Made by a program: the position numbers and the translations under genes. This document shows positions 37,133 to 49,500 of a DNA stretch of 64,000 nt, piece by piece (the first letter of the stretch is position 1; every line of letters begins with the position of its first letter). Source of the stretch: Excoecaria cochinchinensis (taxonomy: Eukaryota; Streptophyta; Magnoliopsida; Malpighiales; Euphorbiaceae); the NCBI GenBank assembly GCA_947683425.1, contig CANTUQ010000007.1, positions 1,798,001 through 1,862,000 of the forward strand, read 5' to 3'. Under the pieces are notes generated by a model. That model searched no databases. It was not told the origin of the DNA and saw only the letters and a program-made list of their open reading frames with translations.

Positions 37133-39575
37133 TCTTTTCCCATGCAAAACTTAACTTATTTCTATCTAACAGTCCAAAGAAATGAGAACAATAATCCCCT
37201 GGTAGCATAAGAAAAAAAATAACAATGAGGAGAAATATTGTCAACAGATGAATAAAATAGGATAGCACATTAAGTTCAAGCTCGTATTAGAACAATAATC
37301 TAATATATAAAATCAAATTGCCAAATAGTTGTGCGTAGTCCCTAACATCAAGATTCAAAAGACACCCAGATCAATTTTTTTCTCGTGAAGAAAGCATTGG
37401 AAACCACAGAAAAGGTGAAAGAACAAGAACATAGAACAAAAAACTAAAATTGAAAAACAGTCGATGGAGCAGCCTGACAGCAGCATTCAAATTCAGAAAC
37501 ATGCATCAGAGAAAACAATTTAGTAAGAGATATTTTGATAAAGCCTCTCAAACTAAGTCTATTACTGAATCCCACCAACTAAAAATCGATCAATTTTTAA
37601 ATTGATTGTTGCCTTAAGCTCTCCAAATGAATGCATCAAGCAGCAAAATCGATTCACAGCAGTGCATTGCAACTTACATCTATCGCATATCAAAATCTTC
37701 AAATCATCCAAATTCAAGCAAGTGGCAAACACTAAATTCAATTCTATTAAACCCAACATCATCGATGACTTCCCAACTGTGTACATTACAATTACCCAAA
37801 GATTTCAAAACCATAAGCTTCAAAAAACTCGTAGATAATATAAAACGAGATGAGAACAAATGGTTTTGTGGAGCAGTCGATCATAAATCATATAATCATT
37901 CTAAAAAAAGAAAAAAGAAAAAAGACAGAATCAAATGCCCAGAATTCAAAACTGGTCAAAATAAAATCACCTCTATCCCAATAGAATCAAACCTATCCCA
38001 ATAGATGATCATCCAAAAAAACCCATGCAAACTCATCAAAAATGTTCATTTAAAAAAAGAAAATTCAACAAACCCACATACAGATTCATCTTTATCAATG
38101 CACCACCGACAGGAAAACCAGAAAAATAAACACCATCAGAAGCATATGGCAATAAGTTAAAAAGCTATTCTACACTTGTTGATAGAACCGATTGCAGCAA
38201 AATAACAAAGATAAGGATAAAGCACACACCTTTACGCGAAGAAATCGAAATCTAAAACGATAATCATCGAAGTTAAAATAAATATGGTAAAGGGTATGAG
38301 CTTAAAAACAAAATTAGCAGTTTATGGAAGAGAAAGTTATACAGAGAATCGATGGTGGTGGGTGACTTCTTGGTGTATGTAATGTGTGTGTGTGGGAGAG
38401 ACGGTGCACGGGTACCTAAGTGCGCACGTTAGAATGATGAGTTACATGGATTTTGTTGCGGGGGGGGGTTGGTTATTATTGTGGGTATCACCCGCAGGAT
38501 ATCTAATCCATTACTTAAATAGTGAGTTTTGGACTGGGCCTGGCTCTGACCCAAATTAGCATAATGACACAGATGTATTACAAAAAAGTTTGATCATGAC
38601 ACTAAAATTTCATTTCCTCTAAATTAAATATTGCATTTTATAAAAATTATTAGATAATTCCCATCTTCCTACAAACATCTAGAGCCTCATATAAATTAAT
38701 TTTTTCATTTAAAAAATTCAATTCTTATGTAAAACTTACTCGTTATTTTCTTTTATATTAAAACATTTCATTTAAGAAATACTTAATTTAATGACTGATA
38801 TTAAATTAAAAGTATAGAAAGTCCCAATTCCTATTTAATTGTTTATAATTAGACTATATATTCTTCTCTTATAACCAAAATAAATATCATAAGACAATAT
38901 AAAAATAATTCAATTCGCTTATACACATATTTTCTTGAGAATTTGGCTTGTCCTTGAGATGAATATTGTACTTTTGTAGCTTTAATTTCCAAAAGAAAGA
39001 GAAAAGTTTTGGAATTCTTTGCCAAAGTTTAGGAAAGTATTACTGAATGGGAAATTTTAGGTTTATAGGATTTTATAGGTAATATAGGAATATGGTTTAT
39101 ATAATTTTCCTATTTAGTTTGTAATTATATTTTTAATTATGTTACTTACTAATTTTTCTTATAAATATTCGTCAATATCATTAATAATATTTGACTCAAA
39201 ATATTATAGATTTTAAAGAACAAAATAATAGCACAAAATATGTGATGAAAAATATTTATTTTTAATTAAAATTTTAAATCAAACTCGTTGAGTTAATGTT
39301 GAGAAATAGATTTGATCATGGGTTCGACACAAACCCATTAAAAAGTCCATTTATTAAATGGTTAATTTGGGCTTTGGTTATTAAGTGCAGGCTTAGCCAC
39401 AGCCCGCAACACATATATAGAAAATGTCTCAGTAATAGTTTTGTCATTTCTAAATTTTTACTTAATAACGTTTTAATTCCAATAATATCTGTTAAGCTTG
39501 ATTTTCTTCCTTTTTGAATGATTTTGTAAGGGTTTAATTTTTCAAATATTATTAAATGAAATGAAAATAAATTCA
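37133..39575. other. 5' flank of the kinase gene and intergenic DNA
   Basis: Probably contains the 5' untranslated exon(s) and a leader intron of the kinase gene (a donor-like AAAG/GTGTGTGC on the minus strand near 38228). A G-run lies at about 38460-38469. No other gene was seen. Confidence 0.4.
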
Positions 39576-39583
39576 AGTAATAA

Positions 39584-40390
39584 TAGGGGTGTGCATCAGT
39601 CGGGTTCCAATCAACCCGAATCGAACCCGACCAACCCGAAATATACCCTATATTTCAAACTGAACTGACCCTACATTTAGTAAGGCCCCGAACCGATTAG
39701 CCCGATTTATCTCCCTCTCCTCCTTTTTGTAGCTCTCTTTCTTTCTGTGATTTTTCAACAAAATAAAACACAAATATATCACAAATAAACACAAATCTAT
39801 CAAAATCAAACACAAACCTATCACAGATAAACACAAATTCATCAAAATAAAACACAAATCCATAAAAAAAAAACACATAAAATCAAATATGAGGAGGAAA
39901 ATGAAGAAGCAGCAACCCAGGAGGAGAAGAAGGAAGCATATCGATCGAAAAAGAAGAAGAAGAGGAGAGAGAAAAGATCGATCAAAGAAGAAGAAAAAGA
40001 GAGAGAAGATCGATCGAAAACGAAAAAGAAGGAGAGAGAGGGAACTGAAAATCGGCAGAGGAGGAGCCGGATCGTTACAAACAGGGAGAGACAGGAGCAG
40101 AGGGAGAGATTTGGGGGAAGAGAGAGGGGCAGAGGGAGTGAGAGAGATCGTGGGGGGGGGGGGGGGGGGGGGGGGAGTAGAGGGAGAGGGAGGGGCAACT
40201 GGGGAAGAAAAAAAAAAGTTTATATAGTTTCTTCAGTCGGATTCGGGTTTTGAAGGTTTTAACCCGACTCGAAACACCTTGTTTTTGAAGAACCGACCTG
40301 ACCTTAATACCCCGAAAAACCCTACCCGAATAGTTAGTTTGGGTCGATTTTTTCGGTTCATCGGGTCAGGTAGAGTTTTGCACACCCCTA
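39584..40390. mobile_element. hAT-type MITE with perfect 8-bp target duplication
   Basis: Seen: 807 bp bounded by TAGGGGTGTGCA and TGCACACCCCTA, flanked by AGTAATAA on both sides (39576-39583 and 40391-40398). Subterminal regions are rich in ACCCGA/TCGGGT motifs. The interior has ACAAA(T/C) repeats, long GA-rich tracts and a 24-base G-run (40152-40175). The long frames across the interior are low-complexity (Arg/Glu/Lys or Ser/Phe/Leu) and are not genes. The termini and 8-bp duplication fit the hAT superfamily. No transposase is encoded. Confidence 0.85.
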
Positions 40391-40577
40391 AGTAATAAAA
40401 TCTTAATATTTCTTTTATGTCATATTTAAACAAAACATAATATATTTTACGGACTTGGGTTGAGTTTGACTTTACCATTTGAAAAGTAATTATGATTAAG
40501 CCCAAACTGAACTCAGTCCAAGTCCAAAAATGTACAAATTTAGCATATAAATTGTGGAATTTTCTCTTTAGTTTCAA

Positions 40578-41062
40578 GGGATAAAAGGGTTTTTTTCCCT
40601 CGAACTATAGGAAATGAAGGGAAAATGCCTTCAAACTTTTATTTGGTCGGTTTTTACTCTTAAACTCAATTTTATGGTTGGAAAATACTCTCATAATGGA
40701 TGAAAAGTCCAGCTGACAAATGGAGTTAACGTTAACCAATCATGCGTCGACAAGTGTCAACTCTTTTTTCTAATCAGATTACCGATTTGGATTATATGAG
40801 GGGGTTTTTTGCCTTCAAATTATAGAAAATTGTGTGAAAATTCTCTCAAATTTTGTTTTGGTCAATTTTTATCCTTAAATTAAGTTACACATGTTGATGC
40901 GTGATTTACTGCCATTAACTTCTTTTGTCAACTGAATTTTTCGTCCAAAATAATGGCATTTTCTATCTATTTAAGTGATTTCAAGGATAAAAATTGAAAA
41001 AAAAAATTAAGTCCATTTTTACCATATTTTTGATAGTTTTTGGGAAAAAATCTCCCTATCCC
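40578..41062. mobile_element. Mutator-like MITE with 9-bp target duplication
   Basis: Seen: 485 bp with inverted ends. The left end starts GGGATAAAAGGG and continues into TTTTTTTCCC and AACTAT. The right end, inverted, starts GGGATAGGGAGA with TTTTTTCCC and AACTAT in register. TAGTTTCAA flanks both sides (40569-40577 and 41063-41071). A 9-bp duplication is the hallmark of Mutator-like elements. No coding sequence is present. Confidence 0.75.
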
Positions 41063-41750
41063 TAGTTTCAAAGATAACCCTCCAAAGGCTAAGGGCGAAA
41101 CTTCTTACTGTTAAGAGTGTGGATTGGAACATCTCCAATTGTGACAGTTTCCATTAATCCAACTAAGATTGCACCAAAAAATTTGGGCTTTGAGCAGCTT
41201 AGGCCCAATATAAGGCAAAAGTCCATTTCTTTATACCATCATTGATTTAAATGGTCAAGCTCTTAAATAAATTTTCTACGTTTTGATTGTGCCAGTTTAA
41301 TTCTTAAAAAATTAAAACTATTTCCTTTTTGTTTTTAGTATTACCATTTTAGTATTTACTTGATTGAAGTAAAATTATGGAAACTTACTTATATTTCGGA
41401 TATCACGTTTTATTATCTACTTGATTGAAGACTTGAAGTAGAACTATAATTTTGTGTGAAAAAAAATAGTAGAATTATAACTCTAATCCAAATAAAATTT
41501 GCATCACAATATCTAAATTTTCAAGAATCCATGAAAATAAAATCTTGCTATTAACATTTACCAGCAGAAGCAGAATCAGAATTTTGTATGGAGAATATAA
41601 TATTTTATCGTGATTTATTTATTTATATTATTAATAAATAAATAAAATACAAAAATCGCTGCAATTTCCCCAACTCAATACGAGGAGAAAGAACAAAAAG
41701 AATCTGAAGAAATCCAAACATCTTTAAATAAAAAATAATTAAAAAAAAAA

Positions 41751-42043
41751 TCAATGGATGATATATGTAACCGCCAGGGCCACAAGAAGAAGAACACAAG
41801 CAATTCCTTGATCAATCGCTCGCCCTGAAAAATCAAAAATTCAAAATCAATTTCAATTTTAATAAAAAACGAATTCAATTTCGCCATATTCAAGATCGAA
41901 CTAACAAAAATATACAACTCACCATCGCTGGTTGGGCCTTCAGGTGCAGGAGAAGGAGCCATTGATTGTGCATAGCCAAGCTGCAAGATCGCCATTAACA
42001 TGAATCCGATCACTGGGAGAGCATACAATTTCATGGAACTCAT
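41751..42043 (-). CDS. Arabinogalactan peptide (AGP16/20/22 class)
   Basis: Role (known): very short GPI-anchored arabinogalactan proteins of the cell surface. Seen: two exons (42043-41923 and 41824-41751) give 195 nt, 64 aa. An N-terminal signal peptide (about residues 1-25, ending GYA) precedes the short mature core QSMAPSPAPEGPTSDG, whose Ala-Pro and Ser-Pro pairs are sites for proline hydroxylation and glycosylation. A C-terminal hydrophobic tail (IACVLLLVALAVTYIIH) is removed on GPI attachment. The intron lies between Asp/Gly and the GPI signal, splitting a Gly codon with GT-AG borders. Size and arrangement match AG peptides. The exact member cannot be told. Confidence 0.92.
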
Positions 42044-43605
42044 CTTCGATAATTGCCGAGAGAGATTGGATTATAGTTTTGAAGAAAGAAATTGTGCAAT
42101 TAAGAGATGGATAGAGAGTGAAGGGAGTTTGATTGGATTTATATTGGCAATTAGCACGTTTTTCTTGGTTGGTCAGAGGATGAATTTTCTAGGAAACTGA
42201 GAGAAAATTTAGAGTAAAAAAGGGTGGGTTAGACTAGAAGGTAGCGCGTGAGTTTTGACTCGGATGGCGGATCATTGACTCGGACCCCAAGCTGACCTGT
42301 GAAACGCTGCCTCGTGGCGTTTAAGTTTTTTAAAGATTTTCTAGAAGTAGAATACTTGTACTACATCATCTCGTCTTCTTCTGTTCCCATTATTTTGACG
42401 TTGTATCAAGAAATTCTAAAATTTACTAAGGTACTACTAAGTCTAGCATTTTTATTTTTATTTTTACAAAATAAGAAATCTTAATATAAAATAAAAATCT
42501 ACTACTACTAACCAGAGTTCGATGTAATATGGTTAATGTGTCAAACAAAAATTCTTAGGCTATAGTTTTATATGCTTTTCATTGAAATGATATACTTAGA
42601 ATATGGAGAACCATAATTAGGAATTGTTTTGATATTTTGGATTTTTTTTGATTGATGTTGATAATTTTAATTAGACATTAAAATTCTTTATAATAATAAG
42701 ATATATAAAAGAGGTTGGTGAAATATATTATTCGTTTTCTGAAAAGAAACCATAGAAAAAGAAAAATGCAAAATTTAGAAAATAATTTATTTTAATAGAA
42801 TTTTGGTGGTAGAGAAATTGTAATATTTTTTTTTCTAACATGATAGACTTACTTATGCTAAATTCGTCCTTTTCAAATGCAAATTTTTCCTTTTAAGATT
42901 TCCAAGTAAGTGTTGTCTAGTAATAAAAAAAAGGGTTAATCAAATAATTGTAGAAAATAAAAAGGAGAGTATATATCACATTCAATCAAAATCGTTGGTC
43001 CGAATTATTTGTTTTAATAAATTGCCCTTCTTTGACCACTACTCTATGCAATATGAATATATAATTATGCAACAAGCTAGTCAATTTGTTTATTAGATAT
43101 TAAATATTATGCAAATTATTTAAAAATCAACTATAATAATAATGGTTTTAAAGGGAAATCAGTAACTACTTAGGAATAGCAAACGCCAAATATATGATTG
43201 CCACCCTTTTTTTTTGTGGGCCATAATAATAATATTAGTATAAATTAACCAAGTTAATTGTCTCAAGAAATTATGTCTGAAGGTCATAGTATTAATGTTA
43301 TTTTCTCGAACATTTGGATTGTTCTGGCTGAGGGGCTGTCTACATTGCACCGTTGATTATTATACTAGGAGAATCAATAAAAATTCATATATGTACATTT
43401 GTGTTGACAAATTCTATATAAAGGTATTCGACTTATACAATTCTTATTAAGGAAAATTAAGCATCGCCCCCTAGACTATATAATTGGCTCACGTGATCCA
43501 GTTAAGTCCAAACAAAAAGGGTTAAATTGATTCATTTCATAAATTAATTCATTTCAAGATTTTCGCTCCCACGATTGATTATAAAAATATAATATTTTTA
43601 TAATA
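42044..43605. other. Intergenic region upstream of the AG-peptide gene
   Basis: AT-rich with no recognisable gene. The first 200 bases are the AG-peptide promoter/leader. It is interrupted at 43606 by the Tat retrotransposon. Confidence 0.45.
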
Positions 43606-43610
43606 GTTTG

Positions 43611-44077
43611 TGATGATACTTCCAAAATTCCGGCACCGGAGAACTGGAAATGCCACCTGAAATACAGAACAACGACGGGTTTCCGTTTCTAGGACACTCC
43701 GACGATCAAGTTAGACAGCTTTCTCTTAAGAGTCAAATTTATCAAAAGAAAAAAGAGAGAGTCCTCCTGAAGGGATGGGACATACCTTTTTATAGCTCCC
43801 CCTCTTCTTTATGACCGTTGTACTCTTAATTAATCTTTATTATGTAACGGCTCTCCTTATAATGTGCTTTTATTGAGTAACGGACGTCATTATGATAGTT
43901 CTTTAAAGGGCCAACGGCTAAACTGATAATGTTGCCGAGCTTGCCGAGCTACTCCTTATTTCCGAACTTACAAGAAACTGAGCATTCCTATGAGAATCGG
44001 GCCTTGAACCTCAAAACTGTTCGAACTCCAGTTGGGTGGTCAATAATCACGATAACCGAACTATAGCCCGGTTATCA
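43611..44077 (-). repeat. 3' LTR of the Tat element
   Basis: 467 bp, ending TGAT...ATCA on both strands. It carries the same TATA box as the other LTR, on the minus strand. Confidence 0.93.
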
Positions 44078-44322
44078 TAAGTCCCCCCTGCCGGGTATAA
44101 CATTCATGTTATCTCGAGCAAGCTGCCAGTCGATATTCCAGAATAACCGCAAGGCGCGTGAAGCGCGAAAAACGGGAAAAGACGCTTCGTACAGCGGGAA
44201 ATTACAGCCAAATGTCAGCACGCCATCATTGTGACGCTTCGATGCTCGCGCTTGCTTTAATGACGTCTGATACTGCCTCTTATTTACTGCCATCTGTCCT
44301 GTGTTTATTGATCCGTTTGTCC

Positions 44323-44329
44323 TATAAAT
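44323..44329 (+). promoter_or_regulatory. TATA box for the antisense ORF of the Tat element
   Basis: TATAAAT on the plus strand lies 158-164 bp before the ATG at 44487 and inside the element, so the antisense gene appears to have its own promoter. Confidence 0.45.
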
Positions 44330-44486
44330 GGTCTTCAGTTTTTTAGGGATTGTGCTTTTTTGGATTTCTTCATTTTCCTCTCGTCTTCCTCTCCCTTTTT
44401 CTCAATATTCCTTTCTGCTGCTCTCGACTTGCCGCTGCAATCATCCTCGAAATATCCAGGTTTGTCTCCTTCCTTCCTTGCTCACC

Positions 44487-46376
44487 ATGAGCGCATCTGA
44501 GAGTTCTTCTGAGAGATTAAGGGTAGAAGAGGGTTTAGTTGCCCAAAGTTCCTCCGATTCTCTTGGCCCCATCCACCAGCCAACGGTTGAGAAGAAAGAA
44601 CCACGCAAATTTCCCAGGGTAGGAAGCATAAGCTCTAGTTTGAAGTCCAGTGAAATGACGCAATTGCAAGAGAGGCTCGGGATTCCCACTGAATACGAAA
44701 TTCATGCTGCCAGCTCTTCCCTCAGGGCTAATGCGAACTTTCAAGGGAAGAAGAAGATTGTTGTGTACGAGGCTGACTTCGAGGCAGGAATGAACCTTCC
44801 TTTGACCAGCTTCGAATTAGAGGTACTGAATTATTATGACATGACCATCGGTCAGCTTCACCCTAATGCATGGCGTACTCTTTCTGCTTTACAAATATGG
44901 TCTGCTGAGAATGACATAAATCTTTCCCTGAGATTATTCCGAGCAACCCATAATGTTGGGCTCCGAGCTAATGGAGAAGACCACAACTACATCCAGTCCC
45001 GTGCTGGTTATGGTGTATTTGTAGGGAATCCTGAGTCATTGAAGAAATGGAAAGATCGGTTTTTTGTGATAAAGAGTGACAAAGATTTCCCCTTCCGAAC
45101 TCAATGGGGCCGATTTGTCAACCGGAATGACAACCTTCTACTGCTCAACGAAGACGAGGAACAAACTTTGGCTCGGTGGAGGGAGTTGGCCAGGGAGAAA
45201 ATTGATATTAATCTGCAGCTTCAGTGTGGCATACCACCAATACCTCAAAAACCAATCCTCAAAAGAAAAGGTAATCTTGTATTTCTGTTACTTGGTTGCT
45301 GATTCGTTTCTTATTGTTTGCCTTTTTGCAGCTATGAAGAGTACAAACCCAAGCGTGGCTGATCTTGTCCGTGCCAAGAAGAAACAAAAAATTGTGAGTG
45401 CTGGACCCCCCAAGTCCCTTCCGAGTACGGGCTCGATTCCAAACGAAGGCGCCACTACTGAATCGCCATTCCGGGCCAGTGAAGAAGTTCCTCCGTTTAC
45501 CCCAAGCTTGAGGGATCCTACTGGAAGTCCTGTGTCTATGGCACCACCTTTATCGCCAATAAATGTCCCTAGCACTTCCCCTCCCTCTACATCTACTGGG
45601 CCTCCTAATTCAGAACCCGAGGGCTCCCGAGTGCCGGATCCGAAATCGGCAATTGAAGAGCTGAGGGCTCTGTCAGATAACGCCCGCCAGTACTGGCAGC
45701 GACAAGGAAGAGCTTGGTCGAAGGATAATCCGGATTTCAACACCTTTGCTCATCTGATGTCGTGCGTCCCTGCCGAGACGGCCCCCCTACTTCATCTTGG
45801 TGCCGACCAACTGAGCAACATAATGAAGAGACATGAAGTAGAGGTAAAACATAAAACATGTAATTTAACTTTACAATACCGAGAGCTAATTTGCCGCTTG
45901 CTTTTCACAGGGTAGCATGATAATGGGTGCTGCTATCGGCAAAATGAATGCCTTGATAAGTCTACGCAACAAGGCAGAGAGGGAAGTTACTCGGATGAAG
46001 CAAGAGCTCGGCTCGATGAAGGCCAAGCTTGACACTGCTGAGAACCAAGCGAAAGAGAGAACTGAAAGTGCTCGCTCAATCCAAGGAAATCCTCGAAGCC
46101 CGTAGTAAGGCTGTTACAACTGAAGAGCTGCTAAATCAAGAGAGAGAGAAGCGTAGCGCAGCCGAGGCTAGCTTATCCGAGGTTCAGCATGCTCGAGAAT
46201 CCTGGCTTAAAGAAAAAACTGAGCTAGAGCAGAAATGCGCTGACCTTGAGTACCGGGCAGCAGACATGGCCGCTGACAAATGTATTGCTTTTGGGGGTAA
46301 ACTGGTCCAGTCGGTAATGGATCGATTTCCGAATATGGATTGGTCCTGGCTGGACGAAGTTTACCCTGATGATTAA
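44487..46376 (+). pseudogene. Antisense extra ORF of the Tat element, spliced, with one frame break
   Basis: Seen: plus-strand gene opposite to gag-pol, converging with it tail to tail (200 bp apart). Exons: 44487-45270, 45332-45843 and 45911-46376, with GT-AG introns of 61 and 67 bp whose removal keeps the frame. The first exon carries a domain like the plant gypsy-associated family once called putative gypsy-type transposon (PF04195), including LTSFELEVLNYYDMTIGQL and WKDRFFVIK. The second is Pro/Ser-rich. The third is a Glu/Lys/Arg-rich coiled coil. Within exon 3, near 46060, the coding similarity shifts by one frame, so the full protein is probably not made. Extra ORFs, some antisense, are known in Tat elements; their function is unknown. 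Confidence 0.75.
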
Positions 46377-46575
46377 AGATCCGAATTTTGTAACTTTTCT
46401 ATCATATATGAAACATGTTTGAAAATGTATTATATGTACGAGGCTTTTGCTCGGTAAACAAAGCTTGCTTTTGTAGCTGTACCCAGCTTAGAAAAATACA
46501 TATGCTTGTGGCAGTCATGCCTAAAATGATCTTTATAATGAAACAAACATTCTTGGCTATGATGCCGTTCTTCAA

Positions 46576-49500
46576 CTACTGAAAATATCTTTTGAGATTT
46601 GATACATTCCAAGAGTGAGGAAGCAGTTTTCCTGAGAGGTTCTTAAGCCTGTAGGCATTGCCATGAACTTTATGAACAATGTAGGGACCTTCCCAATTCG
46701 GGCTTAATTTTCTGACCCCTACCAGTGTCTGAGTTTCAACAACTTTTTTAAGCACTAATTGCCCGGGCTGAAAAGATCGAGGCTTTAAATGGCGATCATG
46801 GTAAGAAGACATCTTATGTTTATAGATTGCTGATTGTATTTGGGCAGACTCTCGGATTTCTTCAGACCGATCCAGGTGGTATAAAAGAGAGGCCTCATTT
46901 TCAATAGCATCATATGAAGAAGTTCGAATGCTAGGTAGTCCAATCTCACATGGAATGACAGCCTCCGTCCCATATGTTAATGAAAAAGGAGTATGCCCAG
47001 TAGCCACTCGGGGAGATGTTCGATAAGCCCAGAGTACATAAGGGAGCTCGTCTACCCAAAGACCTTTGGCATCATTCAGTCTTTTTTTCAAGCCAGCTAG
47101 AAGAGTTCGATTTGTGACTTCGGTCATTCCATTTGACTGTGGATGATACACTGAGGTAAAGCATAACTGTATATTGAGTTCTGTGCAGTACCCTTTGAAG
47201 GAGGCGCAATCGAACTGTCTACCGTTGTCCGATATTATGGTGTGCGGAATTCCAAACCTTGTTACTATAGCCTTCTGTACAAATTTAATGATATTTGCTG
47301 GAGTGATTGTAGCTAGGGGCTCGGCCTCCACCCACTTTGTGAAATGATCAATTGCCACTACTAGGAACTTTCGCTGCCCAGTAGCTAGTGGGAAGGGTCC
47401 CAGGATATCAATTCCCCACTGTGCAAATGGCCAGGGGCTGTGAATAGGTACCTGAGGAGCTGCTCGACGATGCATCAAGTTACCGAACTTCTGGCATTTG
47501 TCGCACTTCTGTACTAGATCTCTAGCATCTTTCTCCATCGTGGGCCAATAGTAGCCTTGTAATAAAGCTTTTCGAGCAATTGTTTGTGCACCTTCATGAG
47601 CCCCACAAATGCCTTCATGAATTTCTCTAAGCACATAATTACCTTCTTCCGTACTTAAACATAGACTCCACGGGTGTGAAAACGACCGCCTGTATAGCTT
47701 ATCCTCTAGAATAGCATACATACTAGACCTTCTGACCGTCTTCCGAGCCTCAACCGTATCCTCTGGTAAAAACCCCGAGGCTAGATATTGATATATCGGT
47801 AGGCGCCAACCCTCCAGCGGCTCATTCAACTGTACTTTATATGTTTCATACGCTGGGCATGTTATTATGGTTGATATGACGTCTTCTAATGTCATCTTCT
47901 CCCTACTGGAAGCCTGCTTAGCCAAGGTATCTGCCCCTTGATTTTCAGCTCGAGGAATCTGCTCTATCGACCATGTACATCCCCTTGTCTCCAATTGAGA
48001 TAGTAGCAAGGCAACCAGCTCTTTGTACCGAACCATATTGCTCTCTTTAGCCTCGAATCTACCCAGTGACTGACTTACCACCAACTGTGAATCAGAAAAA
48101 ACGACTAGGACATCTGGCCTAACCTCCAAAGCGAGTTGTAACCCATAGCAGAGAGCTTCATACTCAGCTACATTGTTAGAAGCTAAGAACGCTATGTGTG
48201 CCATTCCCCTAATGTGAATCTTCCCGGGCCCTTGTAGCACTATTCCGACCCCTGCCCCCTCTGCCGAGGATGCTCCATCAACAAATAACTTCCATCGTCT
48301 GGCAACTGGCTCTGGAGGAGGGGCATGAAGCTCAGCCACAAAATCTGCCAGGACTTGGGCTTTCATAGCTGGACGAGATTCATATCTTACATCCAATTCT
48401 CCCAATCGAGCTGCCCACTCTGTAATTCGACCGGAGGCCTCCGGCCTTTGGAGTATCTTTCGCAAATTAGTATTGGTTCGGACCACCACCGTATGTGCCT
48501 GAAAATAGGGCCGCAACTTAATCGCTGTGACGATTAATGCAAACGCCAACTGTTCCAAGATCGGATAACTGAGTTCAGCTCCCCTTAATACCTTGCTGAC
48601 ATAGTAAATGGGGAATTGCTGGGTGTATTCTTCCCTGATGAGAACTGATCCCACCGCTCCAGGGTTAACTGCCAGGTATAAGTAGAGGACTTCACCAGGT
48701 TGCGGTCTACTTAGTAATGGTGGTGTGCAGAGGAACTGCTTGAGTTCCCCAAAAGCCTGCTGGCAATCCGAGCCCCATTCGAATTTTTTCAAATTCTTGA
48801 GCGCCTTGTAGAAGGGAAGACAACGCTTAGCCGAACAGGAAATAAACCTTCCCAAGGCTGTCACCTTGCCATTGAGCTTCTGTACGTCTCTAATGGATTT
48901 TGGTGGCTCCATCTGCAAAATGGCTTGTATCTTGGCGGGGTTGGCCTCAATGCCTCTTTTCGAAATCATGAATCCCAAAAACTTTCCAGATTGTACCCCA
49001 AAAGCACACTTCTCCGGATTCAGCTTTAACCCGTACTGCCGAAGGGTTTTGAAGGTTTCTCCAAGCTCGGTTGGAAGCTCTCTAGAGGACTTTCCTTTGA
49101 CGATCATATCATCTACATACACCTCCATGTTTCTTCCGAGCTGAGTAGCAAACAACTTGTTCATAAGCCTCTGATATGTGGCACCGGCATTCTTTAATCC
49201 GAACGGCATCACTCGGTAGCAATATGTGGCTTGGTGTGTAATGAATGCCGTTTTTTCCTCATCCTCTGGGTTCATCGGTATCTGGTGGTATCCCGAAGAA
49301 GCATCCAGGAAAGCGTATTCCTCAAATCCTGCTGTTGAATCCACCAAGAGGTCGATGTTTGGTAAAGGATAACTGTCCTTAGGACAAGCTTTGTTTAAAT
49401 CCGTGAAATCTACACACATCCGCCACTTACCATTAGCCTTCTTCACTAAAACGACGTTGGACAACCAGTCCGGATACAAAACTTCCCGAATGAATCGATT

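Noticed and set aside
39842..40227. Long frames of Arg/Lys/Glu or Ser/Leu/Phe on both strands
   Set aside because: Low-complexity translation of GA/CT-rich DNA inside the hAT MITE, with no domain and a G-run in the middle.
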